Of a stretch of 64,000 nt of DNA, positions 1-7,232 are shown piece by piece (position 1 is the first letter of the stretch; each line of letters opens with the position of its first letter). A model generated the notes under the pieces. That model worked only from the letters and a program-made list of their open reading frames with translations. It ran no database searches and was not told where the DNA came from. This DNA is from Streptomyces sp. OR43 (GTDB lineage: Bacteria > Actinomycetota > Actinomycetes > Streptomycetales > Streptomycetaceae), in contig NZ_RDBK01000011.1 of NCBI RefSeq assembly GCF_008042275.1, positions 18,247 through 82,246 on the forward strand, in the 5' to 3' direction. A program made the position numbers and the translations under genes.

Positions 1-1380
1 ACCGCGGGCACCGCGACGGTGACCGTGCCCGAGGCCCAGTACTGGGTCGGCATGACGATCAACAGCGGCACCGGCACCGAGCGGACCACGACCATGGCCG
101 CCACCTCCGTCACCCCGATCGAGGACACCACGGTCGACCTCGACGCCCGCACCGCCGTTCCGGTCGCCGTCGACGTCCACGACCCGGCCGCCCGTGCCAC
201 GGCCGTGCAGGCCGCGCTCGCGCTGCCCGCCGGCACCGGGACGTACACGCTGAGCGTGGTCACCACCGGCGAGCGTGCCGGACAGTCCCTGTACGCGACG
301 CCGTTCGCCGATGCGGACGCCAAGTACCGTACGTTCGCCGTGTTCGCGTCCAAGGACGCCTCCACGCAGTCACCCAGCCCGTTCTTCTACCACGTGGCAC
401 GGAACTGGAACGGCGGGGTGCCGGCCGCTCCCGCCTTCTCGGTCTACCGCCGGGACCTGACCGACGTGCGCGTGCACTTCAACGCCCAGGGTGCCCCCGC
501 CGCAGGCACCACCGGCGCCGCGCCGGACGACGACGCCCTGCTGCCGCTCTTCATCGACCAGCAGGCCCGCTTTCCCTCGACCGTCCGCGACTACCGCACG
601 GCCGGCGAGTGGCTCGACCGGGCCACGATCGCCGGCCGCCAGTCGATCGTGACCTCGACGCAGGCCTTCGGCCCGCACGCCCTGCGCCGCCTGGACTTCG
701 CGGCCGCGGTGGTCGGACCGGCGCTCCCCGCCGTGGCCGCCTACCGGGTCAAGGACACCGTGGTCTGGGCCGGAACGCCGTGGTTCGTCGACGGCGACGG
801 CACACGCGGCGGCACCGACTGGGGCGCGACGGGAACGCTCAAGCTGGCGAAGGACGGGCAGCAGGTGAGCCAGTGGAGTGCCGTCGGCAGCGGCAAGTCC
901 GTCACGGCCCCGGCCGGTCCGGGCCGGTACACCCTGGACGCGGACCTCACCCGTGACCAGGCCTATGCCGCCCTGTCCACCCGGCTGCAGATGCAGTGGG
1001 CCTTCGACTCGGACACCGACGACGGGGCCGGCACCGTCCTGCCCCTGATGGCCGTCCGCTTCACCCCACACGGTCTCGACGCGTCCGGCGGCGCCGCTCG
1101 CTTCGCGACGACGCGGGTGGACGTGAAGGTCCAGCGGGCACCGGGAGCCGTGGAAGCCACCGTCACCCCGGTGAAGCTGGAGGTCAGCTGGGACGACGGT
1201 GCCACCTGGCACACCGTCAAGGTCACCGCCGGTAGGGGCGGAACGCCGCCGCACGCCGGACTGACCGCCCCCGCCGGCGCCTCGTACGCGACCCTGCGCG
1301 CCACGGTCGCCGCGAGCGACGGCAGCTCGGTGAAGCAGACCGTCACCCGGGCCTTCGAGGTCAACAAGTCCCTCGGTTAG
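1..1380 (+). CDS. C-terminal part of a secreted S8 (subtilisin-type) peptidase, 5' end outside window
   Basis: The reading frame is already open at base 1 and runs 459 codons to TAG, so the start and any catalytic domain lie upstream. What is visible is an all-beta, Ala/Thr/Val-rich extracellular region without membrane segments. Its last ~60 residues (a 'SWDDGATWHTVKV' stretch, then 'SYATLRATVAASDGSSVKQTVTRAFEV') closely match the end of the complete S8 peptidase at 2609-6352 ('SYDDGTTWRKASV' and 'GYVSLRIGAQDADGNSVQQTITRAYAV'). From that match I infer the same family; the S8 active site itself cannot be seen. A strong hairpin follows the stop. Confidence 0.75.
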   Translation, partial: TAGTATVTVPEAQYWVGMTINSGTGTERTTTMAATSVTPIEDTTVDLDARTAVPVAVDVHDPAARATAVQAALALPAGTGTYTLSVVTTGERAGQSLYATPFADADAKYRTFAVFASKDASTQSPSPFFYHVARNWNGGVPAAPAFSVYRRDLTDVRVHFNAQGAPAAGTTGAAPDDDALLPLFIDQQARFPSTVRDYRTAGEWLDRATIAGRQSIVTSTQAFGPHALRRLDFAAAVVGPALPAVAAYRVKDTVVWAGTPWFVDGDGTRGGTDWGATGTLKLAKDGQQVSQWSAVGSGKSVTAPAGPGRYTLDADLTRDQAYAALSTRLQMQWAFDSDTDDGAGTVLPLMAVRFTPHGLDASGGAARFATTRVDVKVQRAPGAVEATVTPVKLEVSWDDGATWHTVKVTAGRGGTPPHAGLTAPAGASYATLRATVAASDGSSVKQTVTRAFEVNKSLG

Positions 1381-1392
1381 ACGGGACCGTGA

Positions 1393-1427
1393 GCGGGTCG
1401 GCGCCCCCTGGGGAGCCGGCCCGCTTT
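1393..1427 (+). terminator. Hairpin terminator after the first S8 peptidase
   Basis: A GC-rich inverted repeat (GCGGGTCGGCGCCCC against GGGGAGCCGGCCCGC, with one wobble and one mismatch) is followed directly by TTT, 13 bp after the stop codon. Confidence 0.6.
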
Positions 1428-1441
1428 CGCGTTCGCAGGGG

Positions 1442-1473
1442 TGGCGAGGATACGACATGACGTACTTTCGCCA
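1442..1473. promoter_or_regulatory. Candidate LuxR-type operator, copy 1: TGGCGAG-N18-TTCGCCA
   Basis: Inverted arms TGGCGAG and TTCGCCA are separated by 18 bp. The centre is itself a dyad, TACG-ACATGA-CGTA, around CATG. It lies 130 bp upstream of the LuxR-type gene at 1604. Near-identical arms occur upstream of the S8 peptidase at 2609 and the malectin remnant at 6589. Inferred to be an autoregulatory binding site. Confidence 0.5.
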
Positions 1474-1603
1474 TCGTCGCTCCCCGGACAGTGGCGCCCC
1501 GCTCAACGGCCAGTAATCCCAAGGTAAACGGGCCCTTCCGCGCTTCCGCCGAGCGGCTCCGGGCCCGGGGAGACCGTTGTGGCCCTCGGCGAGACTGAGG
1601 CTC

Positions 1604-2461
1604 ATGTCCACGTCCAAGCCCCCGCTCGATCCCGGAAATCCCCCGAGGACCACCCAGGTGCCGGAGCGCGCGTCCCGTCCGCCCGCCCGCGAACCCGCGC
1701 ACGACGATGAGCCGGCGGACATGGCGGAGAGCTTGCAGGCCGTCTTCCGGCAGCTGGGGGAGGACCTGCGGCGCGCCGAGTCGGCCGTGGCCGGCCTCGT
1801 CCGTGGCCGGCCCGCGGACGACGGTCTGGTGTACGTGGAGACCGTCGACGGCCCGGTGGCCCAGGGGCGCAGGGTCCTGGAGCTGGAGACCGGTGCCCGG
1901 CACACCTTTCAGGCGTTCCTGACCGGACTGAACACCGTCACACCGGTCCCGAAAACCTTGACGTCGCCCGCGGACGCCGCGCCTCCCGGCTTCGACTCGG
2001 TCCCAGGCGTGACCTACCAGCTCCTGGTCGACCGCGACTTCCTCGCCGAACCGGCCGCGGTGGCCGCCCTTGAGGAGCGGGTGCGCCGAGGTGAGCAGGT
2101 CCGGGTGATCGACAGCCCACTGCTGAAACTGGCCATCGCCGACGGTGAGGTCGGCATGGTCCAGCTCGACCCGGAGCGCGCGGTGCTGCTGAGGCAGCCG
2201 CTCATCATGCTGGTCACCGAGCTGTTCGCGGCCGCCTGGCGGCACTCCCGCCCGTATCTGCGCGAGGTCGCCGAACTCGCCCCGGTCGACCGGCAGATCC
2301 TCCAGCTGATGCTTTCCGGCCTCACGGACGCGGCCACCGCCAAGCAACTGGGCACCTCGCCGCGCACCGTCCAGCGCAGACTGCGGGCGCTCATGGACCT
2401 GGCGTCGGTGACGTCCCGGCTCCAGCTCGGCTGGTACGCCATGCGCAACAACTGGATGTGA
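1604..2461 (+). CDS. LuxR-type helix-turn-helix transcriptional regulator
   Basis: A 285-aa protein if started at the ATG at 1604; a GTG at 1577 is in frame but has no better ribosome site. The N-terminal ~60 residues are Pro/Arg-rich and probably disordered. A middle region resembles the PLD/TrmB-like sensor part of Streptomyces HTH regulators ('VTYQLLVDRDFL', 'EERVRRGEQVRVIDSPLLKL'). The last ~65 residues carry a LuxR-type HTH ('LAPVDRQILQLMLSGLTD', 'AKQLGTSPRTVQRRLRAL'). No receiver or kinase domain is seen. It lies between S8 peptidase genes and ends 147 bp before the next one. The shared dyads upstream of this gene, of 2609 and of 6589 make it the likely local regulator of the protease array (inference). 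Confidence 0.8.
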   Translation: MSTSKPPLDPGNPPRTTQVPERASRPPAREPAHDDEPADMAESLQAVFRQLGEDLRRAESAVAGLVRGRPADDGLVYVETVDGPVAQGRRVLELETGARHTFQAFLTGLNTVTPVPKTLTSPADAAPPGFDSVPGVTYQLLVDRDFLAEPAAVAALEERVRRGEQVRVIDSPLLKLAIADGEVGMVQLDPERAVLLRQPLIMLVTELFAAAWRHSRPYLREVAELAPVDRQILQLMLSGLTDAATAKQLGTSPRTVQRRLRALMDLASVTSRLQLGWYAMRNNWM

Positions 2462-2481
2462 CGGCCGGTCGCACCACCGGA

Positions 2482-2523
2482 TGGCGAGGCGGCGACAGCG
2501 CGCACGCTGTCGCACACTCGCCA
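2482..2523. promoter_or_regulatory. Candidate LuxR-type operator, copy 2: TGGCGAG-N28-CTCGCCA
   Basis: Outer arms TGGCGAG (2482-2488) and CTCGCCA (2517-2523) enclose a perfect inner inverted repeat, GCGACAGCG-cgca-CGCTGTCGC (2492-2513). The arms extend outward through ACCGG/CCGGT with one bulged base. The spacer is 10 bp, about one helical turn, longer than in copies 1 and 3. It sits 85 bp upstream of the S8 peptidase start. Confidence 0.5.
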
Positions 2524-2608
2524 CCGGTACGCCTTGTCGTGGCGCGCGGGGATCCGCGAGGCTCCGGGGGTCTCCCTGCACTTCCCCCGTGTCGACAAGG
2601 AGTCCCGC

Positions 2609-5600
2609 GTGCCCGGATCCAGACGGTTCCCCCTCCTGGCGGCGGCCGCCGCCCTCGCCCTCGGCGTGAGCGGCCTCGGCCAGACGCCAGGCGTGGCCGC
2701 CCCGTCCGCCCCCGAAAGTCCCGGCCGAGCAGCGCAGCCCACCGAGCACCAGGTCACGCTCGTCACCGGCGACGTGGTGCGTCTGACCCAGTGGCCGGAC
2801 GGCCGTCGCTCGGCGATGATCGTCCCCGCCGGGGGCGGCACCGTCCGCCACAACGCGTTCATCAACGAATCGTCCGACGGCCTGTTCGTCATCCCCGAAC
2901 AGGCGCAGGAGCTGGTCGACGCCGGCAAGGTCGACGCGTGGCTGTTCAACGTCAGCGCCCTGGTCGAGCAGGGGTACGACGACGCGCGCTCCGCGGACCT
3001 GCCCCTGATCGTCTCCTACGGCTCCGGTGCACGCGCGGCCCGTGCCGCCGTGCCCGACGGCGCCGCGCGCACCCGCACGCTGGCCAGCCTCGGCGCCGCC
3101 GCGCTCCGTACGCACAAGAAGCAGGCCCGGACGTTCTGGGACGAGGCGGTGCGCCCCGGAAGCAAGGACGCGAAGGCCACGCTCGACGGGGGAATGACCC
3201 GGATCTGGCTCGACGCCAAGGTCACGGCCTCGCTCGACCGCAGCGTTCCGCAGATCGGCGCCCCGGCCGCCTGGCAGGCCGGCTACGACGGCAAGGGCGT
3301 GAAGGTCGCCGTGCTCGACAGCGGCATCGACGCGACCCACCCCGACCTGAGCGGCAAGGTCGTCGAGTCCCGCAACTTCACCACCGAGGGCGACGCCGAC
3401 TCGGTGGTCGACAACAACGGCCACGGCACCCATGTCGCCGACACCGTCGTCGGCAGCGGCGCGGCCTCCGGCGGGAAGTACAAGGGCGTCGCCCCCGGCG
3501 CGCAGCTCGTCATCGGCAAGGTGCTCGACAAGAACGGCCAGGGGAGCACGTCCGCCGTTATCGGCGCCATGGAGTGGGCCGCGCACACCGGTGCCAAGGT
3601 GATCAGCATGAGCCTGGGCAGCGGCCCCGGCAACGGGGACGACCCCTCCAGCCTGGCCGTCGAGCGCCTGACCGCGGAGACCGGCGCGCTGTTCGTCATC
3701 GCGGCCGGCAACGACGGACCCACGCCGAACACGGTCGCCAACCCCGCCGCCGCGCCCTCCGCCCTCGCCGTCGCGGCCGTCGACCGCAACGACGCCACCG
3801 CGTCGTTCTCCAGCCGGGGCCCGCTCACCAACGGCACGCTCAAGCCCGACATCGCCGCGCCCGGGGTCGGTATCGTCGCCGCCCGCGCCGCCGGTACCTC
3901 CAGGGGGCAGGTCGTCGACGAGCACTACACGGCGCTCAGCGGCACCTCCATGGCCACCCCGCACGTGTCGGGCGCGGCGGCCATCCTCGCCCAGCAGCAC
4001 CCCGACTGGTCGCCGCAGCGGCTGAAGGACGCCCTGATGTCGACCTCCGAGTCCGTGGCGGGCGCCACCGGATACGAGCAGGGCGCGGGACGGGTGGACA
4101 TCGGCCGGACAACGGCCCGGACGCTCTTCGCGACCGGTTCCGTCGGCTACGGCTTCTTCAAGTACGGCGCGGCGAACGAGCCGGTCGCCCGCACCGTGAC
4201 CTACCGCAACGACGGCGACACCTCGCGGACCCTCGACCTGTCCGTGCGCGGTGACAACGGGCTCGGCACCCCCCTGCCCGCCGGCATGGTGACCCCGTCC
4301 GCCGACTCCGTGACCGTGCCCGCGCACGGCACCGCCGAGGTCGTCCTGACAGCCGACCCCGAGGCCGGACCGAGCGGACGCATCAGCGGAACGCTCACCG
4401 CCGCCGATCGCGACGGATCGGGCGCCGTGCACACCGAGTTCGGCCTGGTGAAGGAGGACCGCGTGGTCGCCCTCACCGTGCACGCCGTCAACCACGCCGG
4501 ACAGCTCGCCTACCGCAACAGCGACGTCAGCCTCTACAACCTGGACACCGGCGCCCTCTCCACGCTTCCCCTCAACGCCAAGGGCGACGTGGTCTTCCGC
4601 GTGAAGCCGGGCACGTACAGCCTGATGGGCTTCCTCGCCGGGTTCGACGAGGCCGGCAAGCAGGTCGTCGACTTCACGCTGGCCGGTGATCCGCAGTTGG
4701 TCGTCGACAGTGACCGCAAGCTGACCCTCGACGGCACCGCCGCGAAGGAGATCAAGGTCAGGACACCGACCCCGGCCGAGCACCGCGGCCTGATGGCCGG
4801 GTACGAACGCTCCAGCGGATCGCGTTCGGCGACGCAGATCGCGCAGCTCGACCAGTACGTGGACCACGTGTACGCGCTGCCGACCGAGAAGACCACCCGG
4901 GAACACTTCACCCTCTTCACCCAGTGGGTGATGTACACCCCCGAGATCCGCATCGACGCGGTCGGACACGGCGTCGTGCGCAGCCCGGAGTACGTGGTCG
5001 GCTCCCCGAAGCTGGACGGCGTCTCGCTGCGCCGGGTCGTCCCGGTCGGCACGGCCTCGGCGGTCGACCTCACCGGGGTGGACCTGTCCGGCCGGATCGC
5101 GCTGATCCGTGCTTCCGCGGACCTGGCGCTCACCGACCAGGTCACGGCCGCGGCGAAGGCGGGTGCGAAGGCGGCGCTCGTGTACACCACCGCGCCCGGC
5201 CGCTTCCTCGCCTCGGCGGGCACGGCGACGCTGCCCGTCCCCGCGCTCACCCTGGACGCCGGGCCGGGCCAGGAGCTTGCCCAGCAGGCCGCGTCCGGAC
5301 ACCAGGTCCTGCTGATCGCCGCGGAGGCCGAAAGCCGGTACGCGTACGACCTGCTCTTCCCGTGGGACGGGCAGATTCCCGAGGACACCATGCTCAAGGC
5401 CGACACGACCACCACCGCCCGGGTCGAGGCCGACTACCACTCCCACACCGAGAACCCCTTCGCCCAGGACCTTCGCTGGGCCTACCGGCCGGGCCAGGCG
5501 ACCGCCACCTCGTGGAGCACACCGCGACCCCTGCCCGCGCCGATCCACCGCACCGAGTGGGTGTCGGCGAACGGAGTGACGTGGCGCCACCTCGTCTATC

Positions 5601-6352
5601 TGGACAAGGACTGGGGCAGCCACTACAGCGGCCCGATGACCGACTACAGCCCGGGGCAGGTCGTCAAGGAGGACTGGCTCAAGCAGGTGGCCCGCCCCGC
5701 CGTCCCCGAGAACGACCCGGAGTACATCCCGGTGCGCGGTCCCGCCACGATGAACCTGGCCATCACCCCATGGACCGACTCGGAGGCAGTTCACGACGGC
5801 GTGTACTCGTACGCCACCGACACGTTCTCCACCCAGCTCTCCGCACACGGAGAGGTGCTGGCGAAGCGCATCACCGCCGTCGGTTCGTTCCCCGCTCCGT
5901 ACGCCGAGCCGACCGAGTACACGCTGACCATGGACAGCGCCCGTACCGCCGACTACTGGAAGATGTCCACGCGCACCCACTCCGAATGGCGCTTCACCTC
6001 GGCCCGCCCGGAGTCGGGGACCGCTCCGCTGCGGCTGCTCCAGCTCTACTACGACCTGCCGCTCGACCTGCTCAACCGGGGGCCCGCGGGTGAGAGGTTC
6101 GGCTTCACGGTACGTACCGAGGAACCCGGCACGGCGGGCCCGGTCAGAGCGCGGACGATGACCGCCGAGGTGTCGTACGACGACGGGACCACCTGGCGGA
6201 AGGCGTCGGTGTCCGGTGGCGCCGACGGCCGGTTTACCGTGTCCATCCGCCACCCCGTGGGGGCCGGATACGTGTCGCTGCGGATCGGCGCGCAGGACGC
6301 CGACGGCAACTCCGTCCAGCAGACCATCACCCGGGCGTACGCCGTGAAATGA
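2609..6352 (+). CDS. Secreted S8 family serine peptidase (subtilisin type) with PA-like insert
   Basis: 1247 aa from GTG at 2609, chosen because AAGGAG lies just upstream and a signal peptide (PGSRRFPLLAAAAALALG) follows at once; longer in-frame starts lack this. The catalytic triad is readable: Asp237 (VAVLDSGID), His272 (GHGTHVAD), Ser447 (SGTSMATPHVSG), with the oxyanion Asn in AAGNDG. Residues ~40-220 look like a propeptide region. After the catalytic domain come Ig/FN3-like beta domains and, near residues 820-900, a PA-like segment (QVTAAAKAGAKAALVY). The C-terminal ~60 residues match the peptidase fragment at the left edge. No membrane anchor or sortase motif. Expected to degrade extracellular protein. 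It has its own upstream dyad and a 19-bp-stem terminator, so it is probably monocistronic. Confidence 0.93.
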   Translation: MPGSRRFPLLAAAAALALGVSGLGQTPGVAAPSAPESPGRAAQPTEHQVTLVTGDVVRLTQWPDGRRSAMIVPAGGGTVRHNAFINESSDGLFVIPEQAQELVDAGKVDAWLFNVSALVEQGYDDARSADLPLIVSYGSGARAARAAVPDGAARTRTLASLGAAALRTHKKQARTFWDEAVRPGSKDAKATLDGGMTRIWLDAKVTASLDRSVPQIGAPAAWQAGYDGKGVKVAVLDSGIDATHPDLSGKVVESRNFTTEGDADSVVDNNGHGTHVADTVVGSGAASGGKYKGVAPGAQLVIGKVLDKNGQGSTSAVIGAMEWAAHTGAKVISMSLGSGPGNGDDPSSLAVERLTAETGALFVIAAGNDGPTPNTVANPAAAPSALAVAAVDRNDATASFSSRGPLTNGTLKPDIAAPGVGIVAARAAGTSRGQVVDEHYTALSGTSMATPHVSGAAAILAQQHPDWSPQRLKDALMSTSESVAGATGYEQGAGRVDIGRTTARTLFATGSVGYGFFKYGAANEPVARTVTYRNDGDTSRTLDLSVRGDNGLGTPLPAGMVTPSADSVTVPAHGTAEVVLTADPEAGPSGRISGTLTAADRDGSGAVHTEFGLVKEDRVVALTVHAVNHAGQLAYRNSDVSLYNLDTGALSTLPLNAKGDVVFRVKPGTYSLMGFLAGFDEAGKQVVDFTLAGDPQLVVDSDRKLTLDGTAAKEIKVRTPTPAEHRGLMAGYERSSGSRSATQIAQLDQYVDHVYALPTEKTTREHFTLFTQWVMYTPEIRIDAVGHGVVRSPEYVVGSPKLDGVSLRRVVPVGTASAVDLTGVDLSGRIALIRASADLALTDQVTAAAKAGAKAALVYTTAPGRFLASAGTATLPVPALTLDAGPGQELAQQAASGHQVLLIAAEAESRYAYDLLFPWDGQIPEDTMLKADTTTTARVEADYHSHTENPFAQDLRWAYRPGQATATSWSTPRPLPAPIHRTEWVSANGVTWRHLVYLDKDWGSHYSGPMTDYSPGQVVKEDWLKQVARPAVPENDPEYIPVRGPATMNLAITPWTDSEAVHDGVYSYATDTFSTQLSAHGEVLAKRITAVGSFPAPYAEPTEYTLTMDSARTADYWKMSTRTHSEWRFTSARPESGTAPLRLLQLYYDLPLDLLNRGPAGERFGFTVRTEEPGTAGPVRARTMTAEVSYDDGTTWRKASVSGGADGRFTVSIRHPVGAGYVSLRIGAQDADGNSVQQTITRAYAVK

Positions 6353-6368
6353 CGGGACCGGCCCGCCC

Positions 6369-6412
6369 CGCCGGGTGCCCCCGGACGCCGCCGCGTCCGG
6401 GGGCACCCGGCG
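6369..6412. terminator. Strong hairpin terminator, 19-bp stem
   Basis: Perfect inverted repeat CGCCGGGTGCCCCCGGACG / CGTCCGGGGGCACCCGGCG with a 6-nt loop, 17 bp after the S8 peptidase stop. There is no long T tract, as is usual for Streptomyces terminators. Confidence 0.75.
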
Positions 6413-6450
6413 TTGTGGACAGTGCGCTCACCCCCGTCCGGACGGTCGGT

Positions 6451-6482
6451 TGGCGAGAGGGCGCCATGTCGCCAACTCGCCA
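6451..6482. promoter_or_regulatory. Candidate LuxR-type operator, copy 3: TGGCGAG-N18-CTCGCCA
   Basis: Same 7-bp arms and the same 18-bp spacing as copy 1. An inner dyad, GGCG-CCATGT-CGCC, is again centred on CATG at the equivalent position. It lies 106 bp upstream of the malectin-domain remnant and may control that gene plus the S8 peptidase genes downstream. Confidence 0.5.
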
Positions 6483-6588
6483 GCCCTCAGCGCCCGGTGA
6501 CGCGGTGTACCGCTCCCATACTGCTGTGTGGTCACCACCGCGCGATCATCCCGCGGCCCTCGTACGGATTTCCTGTGAAGGAGAGTGC

Positions 6589-7136
6589 GTGTTGAGGCAA
6601 GTCCCCCCACGACGGCGCGCCGTCGTCGCAGCCCTGGTCTCTGGTGTCATGAGCCTGCCACTCATGGGGGTGCTGCCCGCGTCGGCGGCGGCGCCGTCCG
6701 AGCCGAGCCCGTACGCACAGAAGACAACCGGGCCTACACCGAGGGCTCGTACGGCTACCTCGGCCGCACCGGCACGGTCACCACCCGTCAGCCCATCGCC
6801 GGCACCGACGACCGGGCGCTGTACTCCAGCGCCGCGAAGGGCGCCTACGAGTACCGCTTCGACGGTCTCCCGGACGGCACCTACCAGGTGGAGCTCGGCT
6901 TCGCCGAGCTGAGCAACACCCAGCCCGGCAAGCGGGTGTTCGACGTCCTCGCCGAAGGCGTCCAGGAACTCCCGGACGTCGACATCGCCCTGGAGGCGGG
7001 CGGCACCTACCGCGCACTGGCCCGGACGTTCACCGTCCACGTCGTAGACGGACAGCTCAACCTGCGGTTCGCGAGCCCCTCCGATCAGCCGCTCGTCAAC
7101 TCCATCCGCGTCACTCACCGGCCCGACCTGGGCTGA
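6589..7136 (+). pseudogene. Signal peptide + malectin-like domain remnant, reading frame broken near 6705-6725
   Basis: A GTG at 6589 behind GAAGGAGAG starts a clear signal peptide (RRRAVVAALVSGVMSLPLMG, then ASAAAP), but that frame reads into low-complexity sequence. The malectin-like domain (residues such as YTEGSYGYLG, EYRFDGLPDGTYQVELGF, NSIRVTHRPDL) is in the -1 frame from about 6711 and ends at 7136. The domain closely matches the C-terminal domains of the S8 peptidases at 7233 and 10844, and the signal peptide resembles theirs. The gene looks like a peptidase copy that lost its whole catalytic and middle part through an out-of-frame internal deletion. One missing base (or two extra bases) would make an intact ~180-aa secreted malectin protein, so a sequencing error is the main alternative. 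The first ~20 residues of the domain are also missing. Confidence 0.7.
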
Positions 7137-7145
7137 CCTCGAACC

Positions 7146-7194
7146 CCGGCGCGGTGCGGACCGGCCTCCGGGTCCCGGTCCGCACCCGCGCCGG
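7146..7194. terminator. Hairpin terminator after the malectin remnant
   Basis: An inverted repeat of ~19 bp (CCGGCGCGGTGCGGACCGG against CCGGTCCGCACCCGCGCCGG, one bulged base) lies between the remnant and the next peptidase. It could also act as an attenuator in a read-through transcript, because the next gene has no obvious dyad of its own. Confidence 0.55.
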
Positions 7195-7232
7195 CCCTGC
7201 ATGAGAGAACCCTCCGGAAAGAGAGTGCGTAC

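Noticed and set aside
1361..6406. A 1681-codon open frame on the minus strand, opposite the S8 peptidase
   Set aside because: It is a shadow frame caused by extreme third-position GC. The plus strand has signal peptides, catalytic triads and ribosome sites; the translation on the minus strand is low-complexity Gly/Arg/Val/His.
6585..7136. Intact 183-aa malectin protein starting at GTG 6585
   Set aside because: Its first ~40 residues are an out-of-frame reading of the signal-peptide DNA; the signal peptide is in another frame.
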